NCBI GenBank assembly: GCA_027475525.1
Contig: JAMWFC010000037.1
Span: 253,419-317,418 of the forward strand
Direction of reading: 5' to 3'
DNA from: Macrolepiota albuminosa
Taxonomy: Eukaryota; Basidiomycota; Agaricomycetes; Agaricales; Agaricaceae
DNA length: 64,000 bases
In this document: piece by piece, positions 46,416-58,911 of the stretch
Layout of the letters: the number at the start of each line of letters is the position of its first letter
Position numbering within the stretch: position 1 is the first letter of the stretch
The notes under the pieces: model-generated
The model's database searches: none
What the model saw: only the letters and a program-made list of their open reading frames with translations
What the model was told of the DNA's origin: nothing
Position numbers and translations under genes: made by a program

Positions 46416-48000
46416 GTGTCAGGAACAAGCACATACAAGCCAGGGCCCCTAAGAAAATTTTCACTAAGACAGCAATATAAAATAGTCAAGAAGGTGGACC
46501 TATCACCCCTCCACATACCCATGCTGCAGGTCAAAGAGACCAAGAAACATATGCAGGATGCTAGCCCTGAAAAGCAGAAGGGAGTGAGGAGACACAAAAG
46601 GAAGAAACACCACACCTCCACCCCTACTCTAATCCACACCTCTGATATGGAGGAGTCTGACAACAAGACATGAGACTCCCCGATGGAAGCAATTCCCCTC
46701 CTAGTTTTGAAAACTCCCCTGCTTCCTCCATGCCATCCATTGACCATGACAGAAACACTACGATGGTAAAGCAATTACCTGAAGATCTACAGCCTAGCTC
46801 TCCATCTCAAGAAAACATACCACAGGACACGCAAGACACACAGACTACTCAAGCATGAATGGACCCTCCTTGGATCATTCAATGAACTAAGACAAATGGG
46901 CTGGACAGAACAGGCACCAAAGAAACCAAAGGCCAGGCCATTTCCACTCCCCCCGCTCAACAGGTCATCCCTCCAAGACTACCTGTAACCCTTATACGTA
47001 CACCAATACCTGTTGGAGATTTCCCTATTATACACCTCCAAATGCCACCATGGTTCAACCTACTCCCCAAACAGAAGAGTAACTTTGATACATACCCAGA
47101 TCTGAAGGTATGGATATGGGACTGGCAGGCAAGTAAAGAGGCAGACCTTATGCAAGCCAGCGACAACCTCATCAGAGAATTTATATTCTGTATGACAGGG
47201 GAAAGAGTCAACACAGCAGGAGAAAGAGGTACTCTTAAGAAGCTGCAAGGATTGCTACAAACCGCCATACCATTTTTTGGCATCTGGTATGACAAAGGCA
47301 GTGGGAGACATTATTAGTCCACCTGATCATCTTGACTCTGGAGACAACAGCCTTCATTCTCCCATACATCCCACAGCTACTGTGCCTCCTATGCACAATA
47401 AAAGGTTTCATGCTGAGCATACATAGTCCAGAGGCAATAACAGAATTGGAGTATGTAGCAACGCCAATCAAAATATTGATCTTCATGTTAAAAAGTAAAC
47501 TAGTGGGAGATAACACATTGCAGCATGATATGAAGCCAGTGACAAATATTCTGAATAGCATTGAAGCCAGACTAGCAACAGGAGAGGACTCCATGGACAG
47601 GTCCAAGAAATTTTGAGCTAAAAAGCTCCTCTGGAACATCTTCTTCCACACACCACCACCAATCACAGGAACGAGCTTCTTTGTTATACTGCAACATGTT
47701 CAAACAAAAAAATTTGTTGACATGGACTATGGGAGCATAGTGCCGGTAGACAAAAAGAAGCGTCTCTACTGCTTTAACTGCAAAGGAGCAGACCATAACC
47801 CTGCAAACTGTGCCTTTAGTACTTTAGGAGGATAGTACAGAGACAAAGCAGCATCCAAAGTGGAAGAAATAGCAGAATTTGCGTTGTTGAATAGACAGCC
47901 AAGATCAGGTGATTACAAGAGACCACAAGAAGACTGCAGAGGATTTCAGGGAAGAGGTGCATGGAAACAGGGCCCCCTGTCCTACAGAGACCACCATTAA
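46416..48000 (+). pseudogene. LINE ORF1 (gag-like, CCHC)
   Basis: Pieces are a basic N-terminal part (KGVRRHKRKKHHTS), a central region (MPPWFNLLPKQKSNF, WIWDWQASKEADLMQA) and a zinc knuckle YCFNCKGADHNPANC of CX2CX4HX4C type at about 47769-47813. ORF1 proteins bind LINE RNA. Several frame changes and stops are present. Confidence 0.6.
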
Positions 48001-48643
48001 CTAGAATCTCAAAGTATACTGATAGTATACACGTAACGTAGTTTGAAACAATGATGCAATATTATAAACACCTGTCTCAAATGAGCCTAATGGGGAGATG
48101 AATTTACTGAGCTTACGGGTGACAGGTAATTTCTCTAGGGCTATTTGACTGGGCTAGGTTAAGCTCAGATGGTGTTGTGTTTATGAGGCTTATGCCGTGC
48201 AGCAATCCTGCTGAAGCACTATGGCTTTGCCATGGGGCAAGACCCAAAACACCAAACCTGACAACACATATATTGAACTACAGACACAAGAAAATTTACA
48301 AGACAATGGATACACTCCCCTCCAGGATGGAGAGGGCATGCTTTCAACCATCAATAATGCCCTCAACAATGTCCCAATAGGGATTGGCAATGGGCAATGG
48401 GTCGCAGCCAAATGCTGTTCTCCCACAGCAAGAAAGCAACAGCAGAGACCTAGATGAAGGAATGGTGAGAGAGGGTCAAAACATGATACCAGAGAATAGT
48501 CAGGGACAATAGGAGCCCCTGGCAGAAACCTGAAACCCCCCCATATAGCAAATGCACCAGGAATAGCTGAAGATGAAGGAGATCTAAATGCAGCCCCCCT
48601 TAGTCAGTCACAAAGAGGAAACATTAAAGAAAAGAAAGGTGCG

Positions 48644-51290
48644 ATGAGGATAGCAACACTTAATATAAGAGGGAGGGGCTCAGACACGACAAGACAAAAG
48701 TGGACTGAAATGAATCAGCTTGTCAGAAACAACAAGATAGACATCCTTGCTATTCAAGAAACACATCTATCAGATGTAGCATGGGAAGAGCTAAACACGC
48801 TTTTCAAAAAGCAGATATACATTGTGTCTAGTTTAGACACAACACAACCAAATGCCAAGAGAGTAGCATTTATACTAAACAAAAGTACTATAAGGTGGAA
48901 AGAGGCTAAGACTACCACAATAGTGGAGGGACAAGCTCAGCTCCTAGAGATACTATGGGCAGAAAACAAGACACTCAGATGTGTCAATATTTATGCACCA
49001 AATAATCCACAACAAAATGAGAACTTTTGGAAAAAGTTGAAAGCACATTGGTCAGGACAAAGAGGGAGGTCCAGACCACAAATTGTCCTAAATGACATGA
49101 ATATAGTCAAGGATGCTCTAGACAGACTGTAAGGATGACCTCTAGAGGCTGTGGCTCAGTCACACAGCTGGCAGAGGGAGATCTAAAGTGTATTAGAATA
49201 TATACTGACAATATCATGATAGCTACTCACCTGGCAGAGGGAGATCCAAAGAGAACAAGTCTGGGAATTCCCTATGCCAGGTTGGACGCTTCTGGGGCCT
49301 CTGAAGCATGGGAAACAACTGTACAGTACAACAAAACCTTAAAAACTTGAAAATTGCCTACACAAACAATTGCACAAATAAGGGGCAAACTCTGGCAAAC
49401 TCTGGCTTATATAAGCAGTCTGGAAGCAATGCTGAGGGGCCCACACTTGTCTGAATGGTAGCTAAAGAACCAGAGCACCTCAAGGGCTAAGAGTAGTACT
49501 AACAGATAGTGTTGAAAGAATAGAAACAGTAAAATGAAATAATGTCAGAAGAAATAAGAGAATGAATGAAGGGAGAGTGAAGAGATAAGGAGTGAGAAAA
49601 GGAAGAAATGAGGAGTCCCCTCACACAGACTACCAGTACACTTTGACCTGTATCAGGCAGTAAGTGCCCTAATAAATCTTACAACGCATCTAGACCTATC
49701 GGATAGGTGGAGAAAACAACACCCAAATACCATAGATTTCTCCTTCTACATTACAGGACACCCAATTCAGTCACAAATAGATAGAATATATATTAAGAAC
49801 TTGCTGGAAAAATACACATGGAACTGGTCAATAGAAAGAACAGGAATAAGTACTGACTATTTAATGGTTGCAATGATCCTAATAAACCCACAACAACTCT
49901 ACCTAGGTAATGACAGATACTCTATGCCAATCCACCTTACCAGCAACAATGTTTTACTAGATGCTCTAGAAAAGTTGGGAATAGAACACAGTGAGAGGAT
50001 AAAAGACATTGACAGAAGGCATACCTTTAATAGAAACCCACAGAAATTACATAGATCTTTCAAAGAAGAGATGATGGCGATTATAAGGGCACACTTGAAG
50101 AAAGTAATGCCAAAAATAATAAAAAAGATTGATGCTCTGAAAGAAGACAAAAAATCAGTTCTAAATAACCTGACTATGGAAGAAGAGAAGTGTACAGAAG
50201 CAGCTTTCTTAGATGATCAAATCAAAAAACTGGAGATGATAAAATTTGTGAAAGCAAGAGACACAGTAGCAACAAGCTATATGATATACAGAGAAATGCT
50301 CACAAAGCCATGAATCAATATGAATAAGGAGAAAAAGCCATGAGATGTCAGCATGGCTTTACAAGCATAGCGAGACAGAAATATATACATGGAAAGGAGA
50401 TCTAAGGACATGACTGAAATAGCAAAGAGATATTATAAAGAACTATAGAAAAAAGATAACCTATTTACGAGTGAAATGCATAAAAGAAAAATCCAGAAAG
50501 TCTTAAAAGGAATAACTAGGAGAATAATGAGAGACCAGAAAAGTGAGATGAAACAGTCCATCTCAAGAGAAGAAGTTAAAAAAGCCATAAATAACCTTCC
50601 AAATAGAAAAGTGGCAGGTTTGGATAGTATCCTCCAGAAAATGTGGAAAGAGCTGGACCATAGATATGACTTGGCATGAAAAGAAGGAAAAGAGGTGTTC
50701 AATGTAGCAGAAGCCCTACAGGCTATTTTCGATGATATATGGATGCATGGAATGGAAAAGGACACCAGCTTCTTGGACAGATAGCTGTGCCCTATATATA
50801 AAAAAGGAGACTGAACAGACATAAGCAACTACCAACCTATAATAGTACTGAATACTGATTATAAAAGTTTTATAAAAATACTATCAGACAGACTGAGTAT
50901 GGTCGCAAGCAATAATATACATCCTGATCAAGCCGGATTTATGATGGGTAGAAGAATTGAAGACTAAACTGAGTTGGCCCAGCTTATGATAAGGTGGTGC
51001 GAATCCAAAGATAAAAATGGCATGATAATCTGCTTAGATTAGGAAAAAGCATATGACAAAATAGTACATAACCTCTTATAGGCATTTCTTAAAAAATTTG
51101 GAATCCCTGCTGAATATACAAGAACAATCCAAGCACTATATAGCGATGTATACACTAAAGTCATTCTGAATGGAGAGGTCAGTGAACCATATAAGATTAC
51201 AAGGGGCATATGACAGGGAGACCCCCTCTCATGTCTACTGTTGATGGTAGAGATCTGAAACCATTGGAGCCACCCCATAAATTTTCCAAG
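48644..51290 (+). pseudogene. LINE ORF2: endonuclease and reverse transcriptase
   Basis: The endonuclease starts RIATLNIRGRGSDTTRQKW and contains DILAIQETHLSD, which holds the catalytic Glu, and CVNIYAPNNPQ. After the solo LTR it resumes with HPIQSQIDRIYIKN and a linker SFKEEMMAIIRAHLKK. RT motifs are VKKAINNLPNRKVAGLD, HPDQAGFMMGRR, IICLD-stop-EKAYDKIVHN, and TRGI-stop-QGDPLSCLLL. The two stops replace Gln (CAG to TAG) and Arg (CGA to TGA) expected there. Such elements nick target DNA and copy their RNA at the nick. This copy is inactive. Confidence 0.75.
49128..49625 (+). repeat. Solo LTR (family S) inside the LINE endonuclease
   Basis: It starts TGTAAGGATGACC and ends CCCCTCACA. Perfect 5-base flanks CAGAC lie at 49123-49127 and 49626-49630. 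It is closely similar to 9239-9757, missing about 20 bases near 49380. The intact duplication shows insertion of a full element followed by LTR-LTR recombination. Confidence 0.85.
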
Positions 51291-51700
51291 TTCACAACAC
51301 TTTGGCATTATTAGTTACTTGGCGATGGTGAACTTCTTGTAGTATAAGAAGTACTTACTGACTTGTGCATCAGAATCAGAACAGAGTTTCCTGCCCCACT
51401 TACTCTAGTCTCCCTTATGGTCTAAGTCTCATTTATGGCCGGCAATGTTGTAATCAGCAGTTGCAGACTATCGCTAGCCAACAACATCCTTGTGCCTTGC
51501 ATTTATGGCAGGCATTAATGTTGCTTAGACTTTGCTAAGCTTTCTGTGTTTTTGCCACTCACATTGCAGTGTTCACTTACCACTTCTTTCATAGGTGCTT
51601 TTACCTTAGCACTTGACACTTGCCGACCCTCTTCCTGACTTTACCTTATTTTATAAATGTGATCTCTGGGACCTGCCTGGGACTCCCCTCAACACCTTTA
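51291..51700. other. Unassigned stretch between the LINE and element E
   Basis: No gene or motif is recognised. It may include unrecognised parts of remnant element E. Confidence 0.3.
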
Positions 51701-51960
51701 GCACACCCAACGCAAGCTTTTGGCTCAGTAACACTATTCTTACATTTGTTACTGACCAAACTTTGGGTGTCATCAATGCAGTGCAGTGAATCCATCTTCT
51801 TTTATATGCAGAAAGCACCCTGGAATGCGTCAAGCTCAACAAGAGCAAGGTTGTCAGGTCTCTGCATCAGGTTGACTGAGATCCTGGTACTGTAGCTCTA
51901 TTATTAGAAGCCACATGGTTCTGTCATGCAGAGCCTCAACTGTTTGCTGGGTAAACATTT
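51701..51960 (-). pseudogene. Third-ORF remnant E, part left of element D
   Basis: On the minus strand, pieces such as YQDLSQP and LHIKEDGFTALH align with the third ORF of element D (YQDLVNP, LHTKKDGSVMLH). The part ends at CATTT 51956-51960 and continues at 58912, so element D inserted into it. Confidence 0.6.
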
Positions 51961-52135
51961 TGTAATGGAGCATCACACCTTTGCCACATGTCACCAATGC
52001 TGGTAATTGGCATTAGAGTATTATATAAGCAACATCTTGTATTCACTTTAAGTACTAGTCAAATCTGATATAGCAGTCTGATTTAGCACTGTGTGATTCA
52101 CAAAAGACTGTTCTAACTCATAACTAATGGTTATA
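51961..52135 (+). repeat. 5' LTR of element D
   Basis: It starts TGTAATGGAGC and ends TGGTTATA (CA changed to TA). It aligns with 58732-58906 over 175 bases with about a dozen differences, most of transition type. Confidence 0.85.
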
Positions 52136-52285
52136 TTTTTTTAAATCTTCTGCTATCGGCTTTAGACTCTAGGCTTGTTACTGACTAGGCAACTCATCAC
52201 AAAACCTCTCGATTTCTCTCTTGATCCAGACCCTCCTTTCTCAGCCTCAGATACAGGTGATCCACCTGTGTCTTAAGCTGTCAAG

Positions 52286-54910
52286 ATGCAACCCACATCT
52301 ACTTACCAGCCTCCACCAAAGCAGGATGAAAAGTTACCTTGCGATGTTAGCATGAGCTTTGGAATGCTGGGTGGGCTATCCATATCATGGATGATGTCCA
52401 TTGTACAGCTTGGTGGTAAACCAGAAGAGAGATCTGCAGTCTCAGGAGTGTCACTACTAGTGAGCCAAATGCCCTCACTGATGTACCTGGTATTATCCAA
52501 GAGCTCATCAGCTCAGTCCAAAGGTCAACCAGACCTTACCCAGTATTCAGAGATGGTGCAAGGCAGTGCTTTTGAACATAGCACCCTATTCTGGACTGTG
52601 CCAACTGAATGGCATTTGGAGTATATGGCGGATGCTGCCACTGAACTAGGACTGTCATTGTTGACGACACATAGACCAAAGCAAGGACCAACTATAATGG
52701 TCAGTAAGGAGGATGACAATGTTGTACTGCCAGGAAAGGCACTGTTGGCACCTAGAACTCAGGAGTTGCATGGAAGGGTCAGCAAACAGCTGCAAGTAAG
52801 GCATGAAGGCCTCAGGAGAGCTCTGGACTTAGAGTCCAAACTGGAATCCTCAGATGATGAGGAAAGTAAGAGGTCACATTTGACCTGTCTATCCAGTTAC
52901 AACTGGTACTGGACCAATACCCATCAGTTGCGAAGAAATTGATGCAAAAGCATCTGCAGCTTTACGTAGTAAAGCATCTACAGTTATTGGCTGCTAGAAG
53001 CCATGATGTACCTCATGCAAATTTGACTGAATATATCAAACTATTTGTGCATATTTTTGAACTCAAAGTAGTGGAATACCTTCAGTGCAAAGCGGTGTGA
53101 GGGTCAGCAGTTTCAATAGCCACTCTAGCCAATTCAGTAGAATGCAAAATAAGTGTGTGCTAACAAGCACCATTGATTGCAGACGCAATGAAATTGCTGA
53201 ATGCGCCTTGTCAGGCCAATGAGTCTCAGCAAGACTATGTCAGGTGTCAGAACACCGCAAACCGTCAATGCAATGTCAGCGAAGTGCCTCAGCAGGCATT
53301 ATCTGAAGTAGAGACTGTGATGACGACTCCAGCAGAGCCAGAGGCACTACTTGCTGTGCAAGAGGTTAAGACACCTCGAAAGCAAGTCACTATCAAAGAA
53401 GAGGTGGACAAAGTCCACAGTCTTGAGGAGCAAACATGTCCATGATGCATAGTATGACGTGTCCACCTGGTGGACAACTGGAATGAACGTGTCAATTACC
53501 AGAGAATGTGCAACCAGGACTTGCACAATCTTGGTGAGTCATTGATTGATGACCAGGGGATTGCCTTTGAAGGGCGTGAAGGTGTAACACCTGTCAATGA
53601 TATGCAGCAACAATTTGCTGCTTAAACTGCTGAACTGGACAGAGATCCAGAGGGTAGTGATGTTATTCACTATGATAGGAGGGAACAGAATCATCACAAT
53701 AACAATGGTGGTGGTCATGATTGTAGATAAAATAATTGAGACAATAATAATCGTTGTAATGGTAGCAGGCATGCTGGTGGATCACTAGCAGAGCAAGAGG
53801 TGAGGCAACAGCCTACTCCACAGCCAGAAAGAACAGCCAACAAACACCTGTTTTGCAGTCCCCAGGCATTCTTGATTCCCACACCTCATGATTTGCATGA
53901 AAATATGCCTGGAATGAATAAGGCAGTCCAGATCCATATGGATCATATGCATGACCATCTCAGTGGACTGGTAGATGACTCCCTTGGAGTCAGGTTTAAA
54001 TTTCCTGCTGGGGTAAGTTCCCACAAATCTGATAGTAAGCACATTCGTGCATATGCTGGAGTGCATAGGTTCTCTCAGCCGGAAGACTGGGCCATGGATG
54101 TCTGTTAATATCTGGCAGCCTGCTGCTATGATGGAGACAACATGGACCAAGAGAGAATATTTGTGTTACATGAATTTATGGAAGGAGAGGCTCAGAATTG
54201 GTTCTGCCACCATTTTCTTCACATCAATCATGATAAATTGCATTGGACGTTTAAAGAGGTCCTGATAGGACTGTATAATTGTTTTGTCAATGCTGCAACT
54301 ATGCAGGAAGCTCAGAATGCCTTTAGAAAGGCAGTGTATAACACCAAGACTGGCATCCAGACATTCTATGATGACCTGGTGGGTCATGCACAGAATATGG
54401 CTGTCTATCCAGACAAATACACCATTTGCAAGACATTCCTGGATGGAATACCTGCAGATATAAGGAGAGCATTGATATATAATGACAATTTGTCTCTGGA
54501 GGTCAATACCATGACTGAGTTCTTGGCATATGCCATTCATTATGAGCAGTTGACATGGACTGCAAATCATTATAAACAGCATAGTTCATGCCAAGGGCCT
54601 GTGAACTGTCAGACAGTGAAAGTTGGAACCTTCCTTGCCAAATGGTCAGAGATGGAGAACAATCACAATCTGTGATTTGTTGTCTGCAAGACAATTCCTG
54701 GAGGCCAACAGCCTCAATCAAAACTTGCTGGATACCTGCCAGCAAAAGATAGTCGACCCTCTTTGAGTTAAAACCAGGTAGCAGCTAGAGGAGATGTAGT
54801 GCCTGCAGTGCATATGGCTAGCAAACCCAATGTGGGTTCTGGAGTGGCCTAGAGAAGGCCTGCAGGAGATCCCTCAGTGTGCTACAATTGTGGGAGGGCT
54901 GGACATTTTG
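52286..54910 (+). pseudogene. Gag of element D
   Basis: The N-terminal frame MQPTSTYQPPPKQDEKL (218 residues) has no clear partner in element B. A core follows with NYQRMCNQDLHNLG and SLIDDQGIAFEGRE (near 53490-53580), then the gag capsid domain at 54142-54590: FMEGEAQNWFCHHFL, KTGIQTFYDDLVGHAQN and FLDGIPADIRRALIY. A zinc knuckle CYNCGRAGHFAKEC lies at 54880-54921. Several stops break the frame. Confidence 0.7.
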
Positions 54911-54989
54911 CTAAGGAATGCCCTGCTCCATCCAAGGCACATATCCAAGCAGCCCATATGGCTGCAGCCCCTAGTGATGTCATTAGTGA

Positions 54990-55700
54990 CAACAAGGACA
55001 AGGAGGTCATCAAGAAAGTTAAGGAAGAACCACAAGATGTGGCTAATAGCTCAGAAATAGATGACACTGAAAGTGTCCAGATTGATGGCAATGAATACAT
55101 TGCAGTGGACATGTATAACAGCAACTACTACACTTGTGATGATGAGGATGAGCATCTGTTTGCACTGACCAAGTGCTGTGAAGATCAACACATCCGAATG
55201 AGATGTGTTACTTTGCAGAAGGCAACTAATAAGTTGCAGCAGCTATGTTATACTCCCAAGGAGAAGGAGTGCTTGGTCACCTATGTCAATGTCAACAGAC
55301 ATCCAGCCTGGACTCTGTGGAACTCAGGGAGTACCACTATGGGCATTACACCCCAGTTTGCTCATGTCAATGTGATTCACATTCATGAGTTGTAAGAGCC
55401 ATTGATGCTCTGGTTGGAGACTGTAGGAAGCTGTGCCATGGTGCAGTTTGGCACTGAAGTAAGAATAAAAACATCAGGGACATTGACTAAGGAGTATGTG
55501 GACATAGCAAATTTTGATCACTACAATATAATCATTGGTATGCTATTTATGTGTAAGAACAAGGTATCCTTGGATTTTGTGAATGACATGGTCATTGTAA
55601 ATGGTATGCCTATGAAGGCAGAGAAAGTTGTGTTAAGCGACATGGATGGTCACTTGAGGCACTATCATGCAACAGAAAAGTGGTGCAATGAATGCAACTG
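54990..55700 (+). pseudogene. Retropepsin-like protease of element D
   Basis: Phrases are IDGNEYIAVDMYNSNYYTCD, KECLVTYVNVNRHPAWTLWN, SGSTTMGITPQFAH and YNIIIGMLFM. The catalytic Asp of the D-S-G triad is Asn (N-S-G), a G-to-A change, and a stop follows HIHEL at about 55395. It is homologous to 31887-31234. Confidence 0.7.
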
Positions 55701-56439
55701 ACTAAATAGTCGCAAGAGAGCGACTGTACAGGAGGTGGAAAATGAGCAAGTCTTACTGAAAAGCCTGCTGGCAGACTCACTGGCTATTATAATGTCAGAG
55801 GAAGAGTTTCAAGGAACTCTGAAGAAGGAGAAGTACTCAGATGCAGTCAGGTGTACAAATGAAAAGCCTAAGCAGGCTATACAGCATAAGAATGGGTGTG
55901 GTAAATGCATGGTGGAGTTGCTGGAATGCCAGCTGACTAGCTCTTGAGTGAGTGTGGAGGATCTTGTCAAGGATGAGGTATATAGTATGATGGGAACTGT
56001 GGGAAGCACAAGATCGCTAATGGATCGACCAGTGCCTTGGCCAGGACTGCAATGGATGTATGACCCACAAATGCTATGAGAGTGGAATGAGTTGGTAGTG
56101 TCAATGGTGACACATACTATGGAAAGGATGCAGTTGACTCAGATGGGAAAAGTATACTGTCATGCATGAGAGGATGAGATTTTTGAAACATCAATATTGT
56201 ATTTGATGAGGTATTGCTGAAAGCAAAAAGTGTGCAATTGTCGTCAAATATGACAAGAGTAGTGAGGAGGCAACTATTCGTAAGATTGAATCTGGGGGAT
56301 CTCACAGAAGAGCACATATGTGTCTTATAGGAGCAATTTGAACCAAAGGTTCAGCTGCATGTAGCACATGTATTGAAAGGGAAAGGTAAGGCTATGAGCC
56401 TTACAGAGAAAAATATTCCTTGATTGTGCCAGCAATGGC

Positions 56440-58417
56440 AATCCCTCATGCTGAGCCTAGAGGGAGAGTTTTGGCGCACACTGTGCCTGCACCTCTAGGG
56501 GCTCAGCCATCATCATTGTCATCAGCTCTGAATAAACTGGAGCCATCTTGTCATTGTTATGGCTGCAAGCTGCTGCTTGACACCTCCAAATTGGAGATGA
56601 TTGCCTTTCTAGCTGGCATCTCTGCACAAGCAGGAGAGAGCCAGATGTTGTTTATACTTTCCGTTTCAATGCTGGCCCCACCAGTGAAGTATCATGTGGT
56701 TGCATTGACCCCAGACTCATGCACACTCATGCAATATGATGGTCTGGTGGTGACCAAGAGGAATAAGCCCATGCCTGGAAAAGACAAAGCCCCAGTGATG
56801 TCCCTGTCTGACAAGAGCGGCTATGGAGAGTCAACTTCAGAGCAGGAGGAGAAGGGGGAGGAAGGGGAATTGGCAGCTGACCAATTTCAATGAGTATTGT
56901 GCAATAAGTGCATTGCAAAGAAAAAGGCGCAACTCACCAAGAAGCTGCAGGCCCTTCACTATAGGGCTGAAGACAAATTTTTGGGACAAATTCCTGATAG
57001 CTTGGGGGTGAAGATCTGGGGCCCGCTTGATATTGAGCAAATGAATTTGTGCTTTCAAGGAGCACTCAGCCACTGCACCTACTATTTGTATTTGTCAAAT
57101 ATGGTGCTGATAGGAGCAGACGCTAATAGAGCAGCATCTTCCGAGTACAACACTGGGCAGTGAGCCCATATCCCTGGCACGATTGTCTACAAGCATGCCC
57201 CTCATGGTCTCTCCTGCACTCCTTTAGAGCTGGATTGGCTCTACAAATATTATATGAATATGCATGTCCCTTGCCACGACAGAATTGTTGCATACATGCT
57301 GATTACAGAGCTTCAAATGTTCACCCAGTGAACAGTGGAAGCTTTCCATAACCAAACAATGAGGCTCCTTATGACAGAGCCACAATACCAAGACCTTGTC
57401 AACCCAATACAAGGGCCTGATGACCTCATGCTTGTCAAACAACGACACATTCTGGGGTGCTATCTGCACACAAAGAAAGATGGATCTGTCATGTTGCACA
57501 TTATGTGTGCACCTGATCCAGCCACGCTATTTGATTTACTCACACAGTACATGCTGGTCTTTGGATATCCAGAGCTGGAGAACACGTACCAGGGCATTGC
57601 GGTTGACTGCACCTACCGCATGCACTGGCAAACCCTCTTTGGGTTTGCCTTGTGTCAAGCTTTTTGCACTAATAGCACAGCTAAACCTGTAATTGTCTGG
57701 TGCATGATGCTCGTTATGGACAGATCAGGCATGTACCATGAGTCAGTTGCTGCCTACACTACTATGTTTTCTGAGCACCCCTTTGAGCCCCAAACTGGGG
57801 CTCAACTCGAAATCTAACAAGTCCATGTGCCTGATGAGCAGGCACGCAACTTCTCCAATGATGATGCTATCCATGTCTTATTACACAACCGCATTCCACT
57901 GGAATGGGTTGATCATGCCTATACATATGGTGTGGTCTTCCTTGAGCAGCAATTCCACATCCCCACAATGTCTCTGGACATCTTTTGGCAGATTGATAAT
58001 GAGCACATGGAGTGCCTCACAAAATATGGTACTCCTTCCACCATCCCACAGTGGGATGGGTGGAGGAAGATGACCGAAGACAATCACTACTGCCTCATGT
58101 TCAAACATGATGAGGAGAATCATCTCAACATCAACCTGGAGGACAATGGCCTCTACTACCTCATCGGCATAGACCTGAATTGGGTCAATCTCCTAAAATG
58201 CATGTCAGCGCATGGTATGCTACCTAACGTTGTCTCAGCAATTAACGTCGCACTAACTGAGCCTATGTTGGTAGACCCACCTGCTGTTGAGGGGTCAACT
58301 ACCCCACTGAGGACAAAATTGGTGCTTCCCCCTCCTGCAATTAACATCGCACTAGAGGAGGAGTCAATGGTGATGGAGACAGGCATGGTTGTGGGGCTAT
58401 CCTCTCAAGGGTCTTAG
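56440..58417 (+). pseudogene. Third ORF of element D
   Basis: It starts near MAIPHAEPRGRVLAH and ends at TAG 58415-58417. The conserved half carries AVDCTYRMHWQTLFGFAL, DAIHVLLHNRIPLEWVDHAY, YGVVFLEQQFHIP, QWDGWRKMTED and YYLIGIDLNWVN, aligned with element A's MDRAMRIHWRSLFGFAL, DALRVLLHNQIPVSWVDHAY and QWDGWRK. Stops at about 56890, 57160, 57330 and 57815 interrupt an otherwise continuous protein. Divergence from A and B is high except for these blocks. The function is unknown. Confidence 0.7.
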
Positions 58418-58731
58418 ACCCTATCATTAGTTAGGTAAATGTGAGTGAATACTCCACTGTTTCATGCTGACATACACCCTGAGTAGCATGTACATACAGT
58501 GGGCATAAGCCCTTCTTGTTTTAGTTTATCTTTTTATATATCCAACTCAACTTTACCACCTCCATCCACTGGCACTGGCTTCAGCACTGCCTCTGCCCAT
58601 AAGACCTCACAGGCCACTATCTGTACTAGACATGCGATCTGGATGTATATGTACTAACCCACCCTTAGCTCATCAAGGCACCTACATGTCTGTAGTACAT
58701 TAGACTGAGTATTCGGTCTCATTGGGGGGTA

Positions 58732-58906
58732 TGTAATGGAGCGTCACACCTTTGCCATGTGTCACCAACACTGGTAATTAGCATTAGAGTATTATATAAG
58801 CAACATCTTGTATTCACTCTAAGTACTAGTCAAATCCGATATAGCGGTCTGATTTAGCACTGTGTGATCCACACAAGACTGTTCCAACTTGTAACCAACG
58901 GTTACA
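58732..58906 (+). repeat. 3' LTR of element D
   Basis: It runs TGTAATGGAGCGTCACACC to AACGGTTACA and is preceded by the purine tract ATTGGGGGGTA. It keeps CpGs that the 5' LTR has lost. Confidence 0.85.
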
Positions 58907-58911
58907 CATTT

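Larger units (their letters stand above)
46398..51290 (+). mobile_element. Decayed Tad-like LINE, 3' truncated
   Basis: It has ORF1 with a CCHC knuckle, then ORF2 with an AP-type endonuclease and an RT. The sequence breaks off near 51240, after the RT motif QGDPLSCLLL. The downstream RT motif with the catalytic Asp pair and the 3' tail are missing. A solo LTR (49128-49625) sits in the endonuclease. Many stops lie at positions where a C-to-T or G-to-A change would explain them. Confidence 0.75.
51961..58906 (+). mobile_element. Gypsy-derived element D lacking RT, RNase H and integrase
   Basis: LTRs are 175 bases each (51961-52135 and 58732-58906), with the duplication CATTT at 51956-51960 and 58907-58911. 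The inside holds gag (52286-54910), protease (54990-55700), the start of a linker to about 56440, then directly the third ORF (56440-58417). The last pol-side phrase NIP-stop-LCQQWQ aligns with DIPRLHQQWQEEF just before RT in element B, so an internal deletion removed RT to chromodomain. Target duplication and matching LTRs show it moved as this unit or was deleted afterwards. Confidence 0.8.

Noticed and set aside
45988..46774. Hydrophobic minus-strand frame resembling a membrane protein
   Set aside because: Cys/Phe/Leu richness comes from antisense of the AT-rich, Lys-rich 5' end and ORF1 of the LINE. No conserved motif is seen.
53539..53772. Ile/Val-rich minus-strand frame
   Set aside because: Antisense of an Asn/Asp-repeat stretch in gag of element D.
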